A DNA stretch of 64,000 bases, taken from NCBI GenBank assembly GCA_013396995.1, contig VWZP01009947.1, positions 1,565,437 to 1,629,436 on the forward strand, given 5' to 3'. Shown here piece after piece: positions 11,640 to 22,858 of the stretch. Positions within the stretch are counted from its first letter, which is position 1. Every line of letters starts with the position of its first letter. Made by a program: the position numbers and the translations under genes. The notes beneath the pieces were generated by a model, which worked only from the letters and a program-made list of their open reading frames with translations, made no database searches and was not told the origin of the DNA. The stretch comes from Dicaeum eximium. Taxonomy: Eukaryota; Chordata; Aves; Passeriformes; Dicaeidae.

Positions 11640-13036
11640 GGCAGCTGGGAAAGGCGGGCGGGTGCCGGAGGGACACACGGACACCTACCTGGCCAGGTGC
11701 AGTTTGGCCTTTGTGCGTTTTCAGAGGAGACATTTCCACCGGCAAGACATGGGTATGTGTGTCTTAAAGGCGTTTTTCTTTCATTAATCAGCCTGTCAAA
11801 AGTGTAAATGGAGGGAAAGAATTTGGGCTACACCTGAATTGAGTCAGCAGCTGATTTTTTCTACTGATTTACTCACATCTTGAAGACCCTTATCTCCTCC
11901 TCGTAATGCAAGCTGTGACTTTTCTTTGATCTGTTCCTTGGCCTACTTGTCTGTCTTGCTTTCAGGGAGAGAAAGTGCTCTGTAAACAAGCTTTTGTTTT
12001 CTTTGTTATCTGTTGAAGCCATAATTAGCTCCTCTTAATTTTTCATTCTTTTTGCTCTGAATTACGATAGGTCTATAAAACTCTCATGGGTTATTTTCTA
12101 TGTGACACATACTAATTTATCTTGTGAAGGGCCATACAGCTCTTACAATAACTAGTAGGCAAAATATAGTTTTGCATTTCCTGTAAATTATGTGCAGCTT
12201 GCAGGTGGCCTCTGGGAAGATTATTATTTAATAGAGTAGGATATGTTTGTTTATTTTAAAACCACAAATATTTCAGTGGCATTATGGGATATTCTCTTTT
12301 ATTAAACTAGATAAAATGATGGTGTCAGTTTATCATTGAGATAAATCGGTCTAAATATGTGACAACTTTCCTTGTGATTTTCAAACACAGGCATTTATTA
12401 GGTTACTCTTACTACAGAAAGCATTTCCAATTGATCCGTATCAGGGGGATGTTGCAGTTCTGCTTCCTCCCTCCTGCCAGCACCAGCAGGTTGCATAAAA
12501 AATATTCCAGAGAGCTGAGGCAGCTGAAAACCACATCCTTTAATGATAACACAGTTTATGGCCGTCTCAGTTCTCTGATGTGGATCGCTGTGTGTTTCCA
12601 GAAGCATCGAGGCTGGCACATGGGAAAAGGCAGGATTGGTTCAGGGAGCTGTGGAACGACATCCTGACAGTGCCTAATGCAAAATGGCAGCCATTCTTAG
12701 CTCCTGCATAATTTTTAACATAAACCCCAGTGGCTGTAAGACCGAAAAAAACCAAACCCCAACTTCTTTCTAATGAAAATTTGTCTTAGTTGAAAGTAAT
12801 GCTGCATTCTTCATGACAGCAATGTTTAATGTACTGTAAGAGGGAAAAAAAGGAAAATTATCTCACTATTTTGTCATTCCACAGGGCTTGCCCACTCTTG
12901 AACAGCTCTCATTATTTCTCTGAGAAAATACCTCCTTTTCAGAGCTAAGGAGAGATTTAAGGGTGAGTAGGCTGTGATAGGGTTGGAAAGACGACTGGAA
13001 GCAGCGGAGGAAACGGTAGCAGGAATAGTGAGTGAG
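11640..13036. other. Intergenic DNA upstream of HNRNPA0
   Basis: This is AT-rich unique sequence after the GC-rich repeat. No gene, RNA gene or recognisable transposon was found. Confidence 0.55.
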
Positions 13037-13470
13037 AAAGAATCACAGCTTAAGTTGGAAAAGCCCTTCAAGGTCACCGAATCTAACTCTTCCTTCAGCG
13101 CTGCCAAAGCCACCACTGAACCGTGACCCCAGTGCTACATCTGCAATGTCTTTTAAATCCCCCCACTCCACATCGGACTCCACCACTGCCCTGGGCAGAT
13201 TGTGCCAGGGCTAGACAGTTTTCTGTGAAGAATTCTTCCCTGATATCCAATCTAAACCTTCTCCGGCACAACTTGAGGCTGTTCCCATCATCCTGTCCCT
13301 TGTGCCCTGGGAGCAGAGCCCGATCCCCCGTGGCTGTCCCCTCCTGTCACAAGGTCCCCCCTGAGCCTCCTCATGCCCAGGCTGAGCCCCGCTCGCTGCC
13401 TCAGCTGCTCCTCACGGCAGAGCTCCGGACCCTGCTCAGACCCGCTCCGTGTCCTCTGAGCTCGGATCGG
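13037..13470 (-). mobile_element. CR1 LINE 3' fragment
   Basis: The block starts with AGAATCACAG and continues with GTTGGAAAAGCCCTTCAAGG, GCCAAAGCCACCACTGAACC, GAATTCTTCCCTGATATCC, CACAACTTGAGGCTGTTCCC and TCCTGTCCCTTGTGCCCTGG. This is the reverse complement of a CR1 3' end from a subfamily different from the one at 6253. The 3' end is at the left, so the element is on the minus strand. The right end merges into the GC-rich promoter region and cannot be set exactly. Confidence 0.85.
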
Positions 13471-13959
13471 CATACCCAGGGGAAGGGGGACACAAAGGAG
13501 GGGAGAGCCACGGCTGACGGGGAGCAGACGGAATCGGGGCAGAGCGGAGGGCTGAAGCCCCGAGCAGGCGTCAGGAGCGGGGAGGTGCGAGCAGAGCGGG
13601 CGGAGGCCGAGCCCGGCCGGGCCGTGCCCTGCGGTGCCGCCGCTCCGGCCGGCCCCGTCCGTAGCCAAGGGGCGGTGCCAAGGGGCTCCGCTTCACGGGG
13701 CCAACCGCGAGGAGACGAGGCAGCGGCAGGAAAAGATGCACAGGAAGTTTCACCTCAGCTTGAGGAAGGACTTCTTTATTGTGTGGTGACGAGTCCCGGG
13801 CCAGACTGGATGTGAGGTCACCCTCACTGGGATGTCCCAGAACCGTGTGGACGCGATGCTGCGCTGTGTGCTGCGGGCTGGAGCGGGGAGGTTGTGCCAG
13901 CAGCCCGCCGTGTGTCCGGACGCGCTCCGCGCTGGCCTGAGGGGAGGCCCCGGGCCTCC

Positions 13960-14450
13960 GAGCGCGGCTCCGCCATTGGGGGCGCGCGCGGGGGGCGCCC
14001 AACGGTCCCCGCGTTTCAAACGCTCCCGCGCGCCCCGCGGGGCGGGGTCAGCGGGGAGGGAGCGCGCGCCGGGCCGGAGGCGGCGTCCCATTGGCCACCG
14101 GCCGCGGGCCCGGCGCATTGGCGCCGNNNNNCTGGGCCCCGCCCGCCCCCCCCCCCCGCCGGGGGCGCGGGGAACGCGTCCCGCGGCTTTATTGGCCGCC
14201 CGCCGCGTCCGTCGGCGGCGAACCCCGGGACTTTTGCGGAGGTCGCGCCCTTTCATTGGTTGCTGCACACGTCCATCGAGGCTGAAGCCTCGCCCCCGAA
14301 ACGTGAGTGGCGGGCGATGTCAATGCATCGCTCTCATTGGCTGCGGCGGTCCAGGGGAAGGGCCCGGGGGGCGGGGCTCCCGGCGGCCCCTTTGTGTGGG
14401 CACCAGTCACCGGCCGCGCTCCCGACAAGCCGCTGCCGCCATTTTGTGCG
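13960..14450 (+). promoter_or_regulatory. HNRNPA0 CpG-island promoter with six inverted CCAAT boxes
   Basis: The region is extremely GC- and CpG-rich and lies just upstream of the intronless HNRNPA0 gene. ATTGG, the reverse complement of the NF-Y site CCAAT, occurs at 13975, 14090, 14117, 14191, 14255 and 14336, all in the same orientation. A GGGGCGGGGC-type Sp1 box lies near 14368. A YY1-like site (14435-14445) marks the likely start region. No TATA box is evident, as expected for a housekeeping promoter. A 5-N gap (14127-14131) and a C12 run (14146-14157) interrupt it. NF-Y and Sp1 use is inferred from motifs. Confidence 0.8.
14435..14445 (+). promoter_or_regulatory. YY1-like element near the HNRNPA0 transcription start
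   Basis: GCCGCCATTTT is the reverse complement of the YY1 core AAAATGGCGGC. In housekeeping promoters such sites usually lie just downstream of the start site. That would place HNRNPA0 transcription start slightly upstream of here and give a 5' UTR of roughly 0.3 kb. This is a motif-based inference. Confidence 0.5.
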
Positions 14451-14721
14451 CGCCTGTGTTCGCCCCCACCCCCGCCCGCCTTTCCGGGGGAGCGGCGGCA
14501 CCGGGGACGCCCCGACTGTGCTGCCGGTCAGGTGAGGCGGAGCGGAGGCGCCGGGCCGCGCCGAGGGAGCCACCGCCGGCGGCCGCCGCAGCCGTGAGGT
14601 AGCGTTGTTCGCCGGGGGAAGAAGCGGCAAGACGGAGCAGGGGGGGAAAAAACCTCCGGAGCTGCCCCCGAACAGGAGGAGGAGTCTCGGCGCCAGGCCC
14701 AGGCGCGGCACCGGAGGCAGC

Positions 14722-15651
14722 ATGGAGAACTCGCAGCTGTGCAAGCTGTTCATCGGCGGGCTGAACGTGCAGACCACGGAGGCCGGGCTGCGGGAGCACT
14801 TCGCGGCCTACGGCACCCTCACCGACTGCGTGGTCGTGCTCAACCCGCAGACCAAGCGCTCCCGGTGCTTCGGCTTCGTCACCTACTCGGCGGTGGAGGA
14901 GGCGGACGCCGCCATGGCCGCGTCCCCCCACGCGGTGGACGGGAACGCGGTGGAGCTGAAGCGGGCCGTGTCCCGGGAGGACTCGGCCAAGCCCGGCGCT
15001 CACGCCAAGGTGAAGAAGCTCTTCGTGGGCGGCCTCAAAGGGGACGTGGGCGAAGGGGACCTGGTGCAGCACTTCAGCCAGTTCGGCCCCGTGGAGAAGG
15101 CCGAGATCATCGCCGACAAACAGAGCGGGAAAAAGCGCGGCTTCGGTTTCGTCTACTTCCAGAACCACGACGCCGCCGATAAGGCGGCCGTGGTCAAGTT
15201 CCACCCGATCCAGGGCCACCGAGTGGAGGTGAAGAAGGCCGTGCCCAAGGAGGACATCCAGGCGGGCGGGGGAGGCGGCGGCTCCTCCAGGCCCTCCCGG
15301 GGAGGCAGAGGAGGAAGGGGCCGGGGCGGCGGCGGCTCCGGCAACCGGGATCACAACGGGCTTTCCAAAGGAGGCGGCGGCTACAACAGCTACGGCGGCT
15401 ACGGCGGGGGAGGAGGCGGCGGGTACGGCTCCTATGGCAGCGGCTCCTACGGAGGCGGCGGCGGAGGGGGAGGCGACTACGGCAACGGGTACGGCGGGTT
15501 CGGCAGCTACAGCCAGCACCAGTCCTCCTACGGCCCCATGAAGAGCGGCGGAGGAGGTGGAGGAGGGGGCGGCAGCTGGGGGGGCCGCAGTAACAGTGGA
15601 CCGTACAGAGGAGGCTATGGCGGGGGAGGCTACGGGGGCGGCTCTTTCTGA
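14722..15651 (+). CDS. HNRNPA0: Heterogeneous nuclear ribonucleoprotein A0, single exon
   Basis: The gene encodes a complete 309-residue RNA-binding protein of the hnRNP A/B family, which binds AU-rich elements and affects mRNA stability and splicing. RRM1 has RNP2 KLFIGGL (8-14) and RNP1 RCFGFVTY (48-55). RRM2 has RNP2 KLFVGGL (99-105) and RNP1 RGFGFVYF (139-146). Ser84, in RAVSRED, matches the reported MAPKAPK2 site of the human protein. The C-terminal part from about 181 is glycine-rich with RGG repeats (193-204) and Tyr-Gly repeats. The tail (about 262-300, with GPMK and GPYRGGYG) resembles the M9-type PY nuclear localisation signal of hnRNP A1. The ATG at 14722 gives the family start MENSQLCKLF, and no in-frame upstream ATG competes. 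The human protein is 305 residues, and the extra length here is in the glycine tail. The gene is intronless, as in other vertebrates, and codon third positions are almost all G or C. Confidence 0.98.
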   Translation: MENSQLCKLFIGGLNVQTTEAGLREHFAAYGTLTDCVVVLNPQTKRSRCFGFVTYSAVEEADAAMAASPHAVDGNAVELKRAVSREDSAKPGAHAKVKKLFVGGLKGDVGEGDLVQHFSQFGPVEKAEIIADKQSGKKRGFGFVYFQNHDAADKAAVVKFHPIQGHRVEVKKAVPKEDIQAGGGGGGSSRPSRGGRGGRGRGGGGSGNRDHNGLSKGGGGYNSYGGYGGGGGGGYGSYGSGSYGGGGGGGGDYGNGYGGFGSYSQHQSSYGPMKSGGGGGGGGGSWGGRSNSGPYRGGYGGGGYGGGSF

Positions 15652-16200
15652 GCTGCAGCGCCCACAGCCATTGATGGGGGGGCGTGCAGAGCCCTCCCTT
15701 CGATACGGGGCAGCTTCTAAATGGTTTCTCCCCTCATTCGCCGAAGGGCAGCTCCTTTTAAATGCCTCCCTGCTGTGGGAGCGGCTCCTAAATGCCCCCT
15801 GAGGGTCGCCTCTGCTGCCTGTGCCACTTCTTTCTCTCTGAAGATGGACTGGGCCCCACATACACATATTTTGTGTTACAGTCATTGATGGACTCTATTT
15901 TTTTATTATTACTTGGACCTTGGTCGTTTTTATACTAGCAACGAAAAATGTCTTGTTTTAATTTGTTTTTTGGGGGGTGCGGGGTGGGAAGTGTCTTGCT
16001 GATCTGGAGTAAAAACTGGGGAGGGTTGAGGGGAAGTTCCTTTGTTGTAAGGACTCGATGCCTGGATACTACGTTTTTTTCTACAAAAGCTACTCGGATC
16101 CCATGACTGACTTTTAACATTTCTGTAAAGGAGGAAAAAAAATGGTTTTTACGTTTTTTATTTTTTAAATAAATCATTGTGTTCATTGACCTTTACACGT
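15652..16200 (+). other. HNRNPA0 3' UTR (proximal part)
   Basis: Sequence after the TGA changes abruptly from GC-rich coding to T-rich DNA, with runs such as TTTTTTGGGGGG and several TTTTTTA stretches. It ends at a canonical AATAAA at 16168. The open frames here are not coding. Confidence 0.75.
16168..16173 (+). terminator. HNRNPA0 proximal poly(A) signal
   Basis: AATAAA lies 517 bases after the stop codon and is followed by a T-rich downstream element (TTTTTTTTCC near 16207). Further AATAAA signals at 16909 and 17272 could end longer transcripts. HNRNPA0 messages in other vertebrates have long 3' UTRs, so alternative ends are likely. Confidence 0.65.
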
Positions 16201-19200
16201 CTAATTTTTTTTCCTAGGATCAATTCCGTACGGTTTTAAGGCTTTCCTAGGTTTGAAGCAAGTGTTCCTCTGCTTTAAAATCTCTGTGTACTTTGAGTAG
16301 TAAATATTTTGTTGCCAGTAAAGGTCCTAACTGACTTTTTTGCTAGTGGCTTTCAAACACTCTACAGAGAAATTTTTGAAGTACTAATCCGTGGATGTGG
16401 TCTGTTTTTTAAATACTCGTTCTCACTTTGGCAGTTTGTGTGCATCCACCATCTTGTACTAGGCAGTTTGACGTGCTGACATGGTTGGTCAATTTTTTCT
16501 ATAAGACTTTTCCATCAACGTATGTACCGTGTAGTTTTGAAGAAATAGTTTGTGTTAAGCATGTGCTTCATTCATATAAAATGTTCAGAATTTCTTACTG
16601 CTTAGTTTTCAAGTCCTTGGTTTGTCTGTGTGTGATTCCTTCCAGGAAAGGGTCGACATTTATCCCTTCTATTAAAGGCATACTTGTTTTCCTAGCCCCG
16701 GGTTAACAGATTTCACTCGGAACTATTGTCCTTCCTGAAAGTTCCCGGAGAACTCTCGCAGCTCCATCTGCTGTCAGGATGGCAGCCCCGTGCTCTGGGC
16801 TTCCTCATAGCAGGAGTAAAACCGGCTTGCAAACAACTGTACCAAACTTTGGAAAGTTGTTTTATGCCGCTAGATGATGGGTGTAGAATGCAGTGACATC
16901 TGCATGTGAATAAAGATGGGGGTCCCTGACTACTGATTGGGTGGGGGGGAAAGGAATGGATTTGCAATACCTGCCTCAGCACGTAATTGAACAAATAATA
17001 ATTGCAGTAGCCCGTATTTCAGAAAGCTGTGATCTAAAGTGTGGGCAAAGAGCTCTGAGAAGTGAGCCAGCAAGTGTACCAGTAACATAGGTCCAGTTGT
17101 AAAGCAAAGATATCTGTGTAGTCTGCTTGATTAAAAAAATGTATATTTGTAGCCCTTTCACGCAATAGAATTAAAGTTTGTTGTTTATTAAAAAGCATAA
17201 TGTTTTAGGGGAAAACTGCCTTCCTGCATAGAAATATAGAAATAGCAACGTTTATGGGTTTATGGATATCAAATAAAAGATTTGAATTCCTTATATGCTT
17301 GAGTGAGAGTATATATGATGTGGGGCATGCATTTAAAAAGTACAAAGTTATTTTGGCTTCAGGTTTCTAAGCTCTTTGAATGCTGATGTTTCATGGTACT
17401 ACATTATAAAAGCTGCTTTTTGCTTTCCTCCAGATATGCAAGATATTAGGCATATAATTCCCACTGATTCCAGTGAAAAGTTAAATGTGTGGGGCTTGGT
17501 GCTTCTGGGCTGAAGGATTTCAAATGAAATTTCAAGGTATTGTTACTATTTGTTATCCATCTAACTTGATGATGATTTAAATTGAAGTGAGCTTTGTTGT
17601 TATTAGAAGTGAAACTGCATCACCTTAATTGCCTTTGTGAGCTTAAACAAGCAGGACAACCTCTTGGCATTATCAGGATTTAAACTAACAGCTGAGTTTC
17701 CTCCTGATTGTGGTAATTTATGGCTCTTATGTAGAGACTGGTTCTCTTTGGCTTAGCTGAGATTTTATAGATAGGTTCCACATAACTTGCTGTTTGCAAT
17801 TATATTGTAATTTTTCTAGCTCAAAAGCCTGTTAGTCACTGTTGTGCACCAGCATCTCTTGTACATTGTTGTAAGTCAGGTTTCAGAGTCTGAGTTTGTA
17901 AAACACTCCAAGTGCCAGCTCTTGTCTATGCACAGCTTCAGGTGGTTTTATTTCAGTTCACTGGGCTTGAAGTCTTTTTCTGTACCTTTGCACTTTACAA
18001 CCATGTTGGACAGTCATCCTTGAGCTTCATTTGAAGCATTGTTTTCCTGTTTTTAGCTGAAATGAGCAGAGTTCTAGGTCGTGTGTTAGTTTGGGGGTAT
18101 GATTCAGTCACTTGCAGTGGTGAGTTGCCTTAACCTTATTAAGGAACAGCCTGGCTAGCAAAGAAATGGATAAATTCACTTTTGTCTTATGTCTTGTCAT
18201 TTGACTTAGGAAGCTAAAGGGTTTGTGCAGTAACTATTGATTCATGGTATTTTCGTGTTATGTGCTGTGACAGAACATGTTCATACTAGAAATGAGTAGG
18301 TTTTTAAAAAAGTAAGTTTGTGTGTGAAATCTGCCAATTTGGGAACTGCTGTGCTGAAATGTGCTGTTACCTGTGTGCAGTAGTCCTTGGACCAATGTCT
18401 GCTAGAACAAAGAGCTGATCCCAAAAGTCGCACGAGGATTAGGGAGTAGGGTGGCTAGTGTTGCCCTCAAAAGATGGTCACCCGTTTAACCATGATCTCT
18501 GGTGGCTGGAGTAGGTGGCCCCTGCTCTCCTCTGACCCCTGATGTCTTGGGAGCGAGAACCTGTGACCCTGCAGGTGACATTGGAGAGGATCCTGTGAGC
18601 ACAGGTTGGGGAAGGGGCAGCAGTGTCAGGATGTACCATGGAATACAGCAAAGTGCAGATTGTGTTGGGTGGCATTAAAGACACAGTGATTTTGAGACTC
18701 TTGGAATATAAACCAAGTACAGTTCCTAGCTATAAGAGATTTGTTGATAAAGCTTTGCTTATGTGTTTAAAGGCATTTAATGATTTTCTGAGCCCTGGGT
18801 GGATTTGTCTGCATAGAGGTGCATAGGAAGAACTGAGCTGAAATAAGGTGTATAGCTGGCATGTAAATAAGTTTGTGACTTCATAGTTCCTTTAGGAAGG
18901 TCAGAAAAATGTGAATGAAGTAACTTTACTTGGCTGTTCCTTAGTTTGTGGTTGAGTTCTGAAGTTTCTATGTCTGAAATTATCCCAATAAGTTAATGGC
19001 CTTCTGTTCAGGACCAAATGCTCGTTTGTGTTGATGTCACCTGTGAGAAATAGGAAATAAGAGCAATTAGTTTGCTTTCATCATTTAATAAAGTAAAAAT
19101 GTGGTAGCTTTCTTAAAACACAGATGTTCTTTTATTTTTGTAATCTGTGTGACCGAAATGGAATTCCCAAAGCCAAACCTTTCAGACTACAGTGTGTTGT

Positions 19201-22200
19201 GATGTACATACAGTTTTTTAATAGTAATGGGTGTTCATGTCTGCTCTAAAGTATAATTTGTTCTTGACTTGTAAATTTTATTTGGCTAATAAAACCAGCC
19301 TAACTTTTATAATACTGACTACTACTGCATTAAAAAGAAACATGCTAAACACCTGTAAATGTAGTGCAAAGATACTTGCACAAGTCTGTGAAGTACCTCC
19401 CACATGTTTGTTTCAACATCAAGTCCTGAAAAGGTGGTTGAGAACAGTGGTAACAGCTCAGACAGCTTCCATGGCAGTAAATCTCTGTGGGTCACTCATG
19501 CTGTGACACACTCACCAAATAAAAGCTGTGTCTTGTCCTGCAGGCTTCTGTAGTGTAACTTGGCTGGACAATCCTTACCCTGCAGAACTGGGTGAGCTTT
19601 TGGGTTTGTGTTGAGTGTTGCAGGAGCTGCAGTACTGCTGTGGCAGTTCCATCCTGCTCCCAGGAGCTCAGCCCTGTGGGGAGTGAGGGTGTGCACGGCT
19701 GGGCACTGACAGGAGCTGTGCCTGAGCTGTACCAGGTACCTGGCATGTATGGGCTTAACGACCTGTGAAGCAGAAATACCTAAAATGGCTAAAAATGTAA
19801 AGCTCTCAAATGCTTTATGGTGTTCTCCTCCCTCACGCCCACAACTGAGATGCCTGGAAAGCAAATTCTGCTTTCATTTAGCCTTGGAAGGTCTAATTGG
19901 ATGATATAGGTCAGAAAACTGGTTTATTACCCTGCTGTCAGCTGCTAGTGCTGTCCCAACGTGGCATTGCCACTGGTGCCAAAAAGGGCCTGAGCCAGAG
20001 TGATGCTGAGCACCTCAACCTCCCGTTAAAGTGTGAAAAGAGAGCAGCTTCCTTTCTCTGCATACCTAAGAATGTTTATTCTAAAATGAAAAAGTTTGGC
20101 TTTCATTGTTATATTGTTAATTAATCCCTAAAAAATAGCCAAAAGGAGACCCCTCTGATGTGCACACAGTGAATAAAACATGGTGTGTTTTGTGAGAATG
20201 GGGTTTTGCTCCTACAGTCTGTGAGAGGGTTGGGTTTCTCATAGAAGGCAGTTTATCCAAACCTTTAGATTAGGATTGTTTGACCTGTTGTAGCTCTATG
20301 GATTAGTGTTTATCATGTAATCAACAGTTTATACCACATTTATGTGGTTTACATTGTTTCAGACCTTTTACTTTCTGAGCTATTTGGAAGAAGGCATTTT
20401 CAATGATTTTTCAAACTCTCTATGGGTAATACCTTGGATTAATATTAGGTGATTAAAAGTGTAACACCCCATTTTCAGTCTTTCACACTAGCCAGAGGCA
20501 TAGTTTACAAAACAATGGGTTATTTAACATATTTTGCATAACTGGTTCTGTGATCTGGTGCATGTGTCCCTTAAAGATGAGTTTTTGCTTGTTATTTTTG
20601 TATTTCTTAATGAATAAAACAGTTGTATCCCTGCTTCACTGGAAAATGTATTTCACAATGCAAGCACATCACGAGGAGTTCTGAGCTAGCCTGAGCAAGC
20701 ACTATTTGCTTTTGTTGGTGGCATTTTGTAGGTCTCCTGTTGAAGCATTACTGCTCTATTATTTCTGATATGTGCATTTATATGCACACACAGACGTTAC
20801 CTCTACTTCCACTTCCCTTTAATGAGTATTTATTTGTGCTGTAATGTAAGCATTACTATTGATGAGTGTCAGATGTGTATTTCTCATTACAAGATGAAAG
20901 TTCCTGCTATATATGTTTTCCTGGGAATTTTGTATTATTTACATGTATATTAGGACTTCTAAGGGCCTGAGGGAGTTGAGTGCTTTTCTCATTGCTGTTC
21001 ACTTTGCCAAATCCTAATCTTTTTACCTTCTCTGTTCCCAGAACTCTCACCAATTTCTGTTATATATAAATGGATGGAAGTAGTCACTTTTGAAGTGATA
21101 CCTCTTGTTCATATGGTTCTCAGAGTGTTTTAACCCTATAAACTCTATATTCCCCTTAAAAAATCTCTCTGGGAAAATGGGTAGTGGGAACCCTGAAAGA
21201 AGAACAGCTGTGAGACTGTAGTTCACTGCAGAAGAGAAACATTCTTCAGATTTTTTCCATTTCCTGTAGTTCTACCTGCTGAATAGACTGAACAGTTAAA
21301 AAGATGGTACAGTTCAAGTCTAGTCTGTAGCAAAAGAAAAAAAACAGCCAGCTTAAAAACAAAAATATGAGCACTGTTCTCTGGCTGTGGTTCAGCCTTT
21401 GCCATTTGGAGTCCTGACCTAAAGCTGCTGCAGCATTTTTTAAAGTACATTCTGAGTGTGGTCAATCTTGGTGTAACTTTTTTTTGCTAAAAGTCTTTTA
21501 GGCAAAGCTGCAATGTTGCCTGTTGTTGTTACAGTAAACGTCAGGCTTAGAGCACTGGCTATTCTCAGATTGTCAGCCATCCAAGGCACCAAAGCTCCTT
21601 AACTTGGAAAACTAGATGTCAGGCCCAGGCAGACTAATAATGCCATCTGTCTGAGGCATCTGGATATTAACCCTCTTAGCATGATGCTTAGGTTTCATTC
21701 CCAAATGCTTTCGCAGATGGAAAATACAGAGATTTGAAAGAATAGCTCTTTTTTAAAAAAAAAATAAATTAGGCTATGTTGAGCTGTAGATAATTTTGAT
21801 GCATATTATATTCATCAAACTGCTATAAATACATCCTTTCATGAGTAATGCAGTGAGGAATCTATGCCAATTTAGAAGGGAATTACATTTCTGGCTGGAA
21901 ATATGTCAAGATGCACATTTGCTCACCACCATCAAAGTACCAATCACTGATTAACATTGCAGAAAAATTCCTTAGAAGCAAAATGCGCTAGCGAATCTGA
22001 AAGTACATGATTTGTCCAAATGCTACTTTGTACCATGGAATTGCCAACTGGTTTGTCTCACAGAAGCCCTGTTCTCCTGGGAATGCTCTTTGAATTTAAA
22101 GACATGCAAAGCCACACATCTGAAAACACACTGTTAGTCTGCAATCTAGTCAATATAAAAGATGAGTACCATCTCACTCTCTTCTGTAATTTCTGTATTT

Positions 22201-22764
22201 TTTGTTGCTTTCTGTGGCATTACAATGGACTTTCTGTCTTTTGTAAGAAAATGTGCTTTCCACAGAACCCTGCAGGGAAGGAGGCGTGAGTGTAGTCACT
22301 GCAGGCACTGACTGGGAAGAAGAAAGTTCAGGAATTCTGAACCTGTTTGCAGCACAGACTTGGATTTAAGCAATGCTAGGTAAAATGCACAAGTAGTTTG
22401 GGACTGGAAGTTCATGTGCTTTTTACTTTTTCTCTGTGGATCAATAATCTTGTTTTCTTTACTACACACGAACCCAGCTCCAGTGGGAAGCCTCCCTCTC
22501 CCAGCCACACGCCCTGATGAACAAATTACAGCGTGGGCAGGGCATGGCCCTGGGGGCAAGCTGTGCTTACCTTGCTTTTGTATACAAGCACAGCACTATC
22601 AGCTGTGTTTTGAAATAGTTTACTCCAATTTCATCCTCCAGCTCCCCTCCCTCCTCAGAAGGGATGTCCTTTGGTTTCGGGCTCACTGGCTCTTCCTGGG
22701 CTGGGTCGCAGCATTGTGAAAGATTCCTGATGCTAAATTCCCAATTCTCTCCTTGTGCTTATTG
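16201..22764. other. Distal 3' UTR candidates and intergenic DNA
   Basis: The first kilobase may be distal HNRNPA0 3' UTR (poly(A) signals at 16909 and 17272). The rest is AT-rich unique DNA with no recognisable exon, RNA gene or transposon. Open frames are short and show no family motif. Confidence 0.5.
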
Positions 22765-22858
22765 TATATATTAAATTAGTATGTTATATATACTAATTAC
22801 TACTATATATATTAAATTTAGTATATTATATATACTAAAACCTCTTCAGGTTTTAGTA
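22765..22858. repeat. AT-rich direct duplication with nested inverted repeats
   Basis: Segments at 22765-22796 and 22806-22838 are near-identical, each TATATATTAAA-T-TTAGTAT...ATACTAA. Each contains the self-complementary pair TTAGTAT / ATACTAA. At the right end an 11-bp perfect stem TACTAAAACCT (22833-22843) pairs with AGGTTTTAGTA (22848-22858) across a 4-base CTTC loop. The segment can form several alternative hairpins. Confidence 0.9.

Noticed and set aside
11015..11767. Several 100-210-codon open frames on both strands
   Set aside because: They are translations of the GC-rich tandem repeat, with the same peptide block repeated and an X from the N.
13750..14602. Long Arg/Pro/Gly-rich open frames on both strands of the HNRNPA0 promoter
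   Set aside because: They are a product of CpG-island composition, cross a 5-N gap, and resemble no protein. The promoter motifs explain the region better.
14407..15885. 492-codon open frame on the minus strand across HNRNPA0
   Set aside because: It is antisense to a gene with extreme GC content, where stop codons are rare in all frames. The translation is Ala/Pro/Val/Ser-rich with no family motif, while the plus-strand frame is an unmistakable hnRNP A0.
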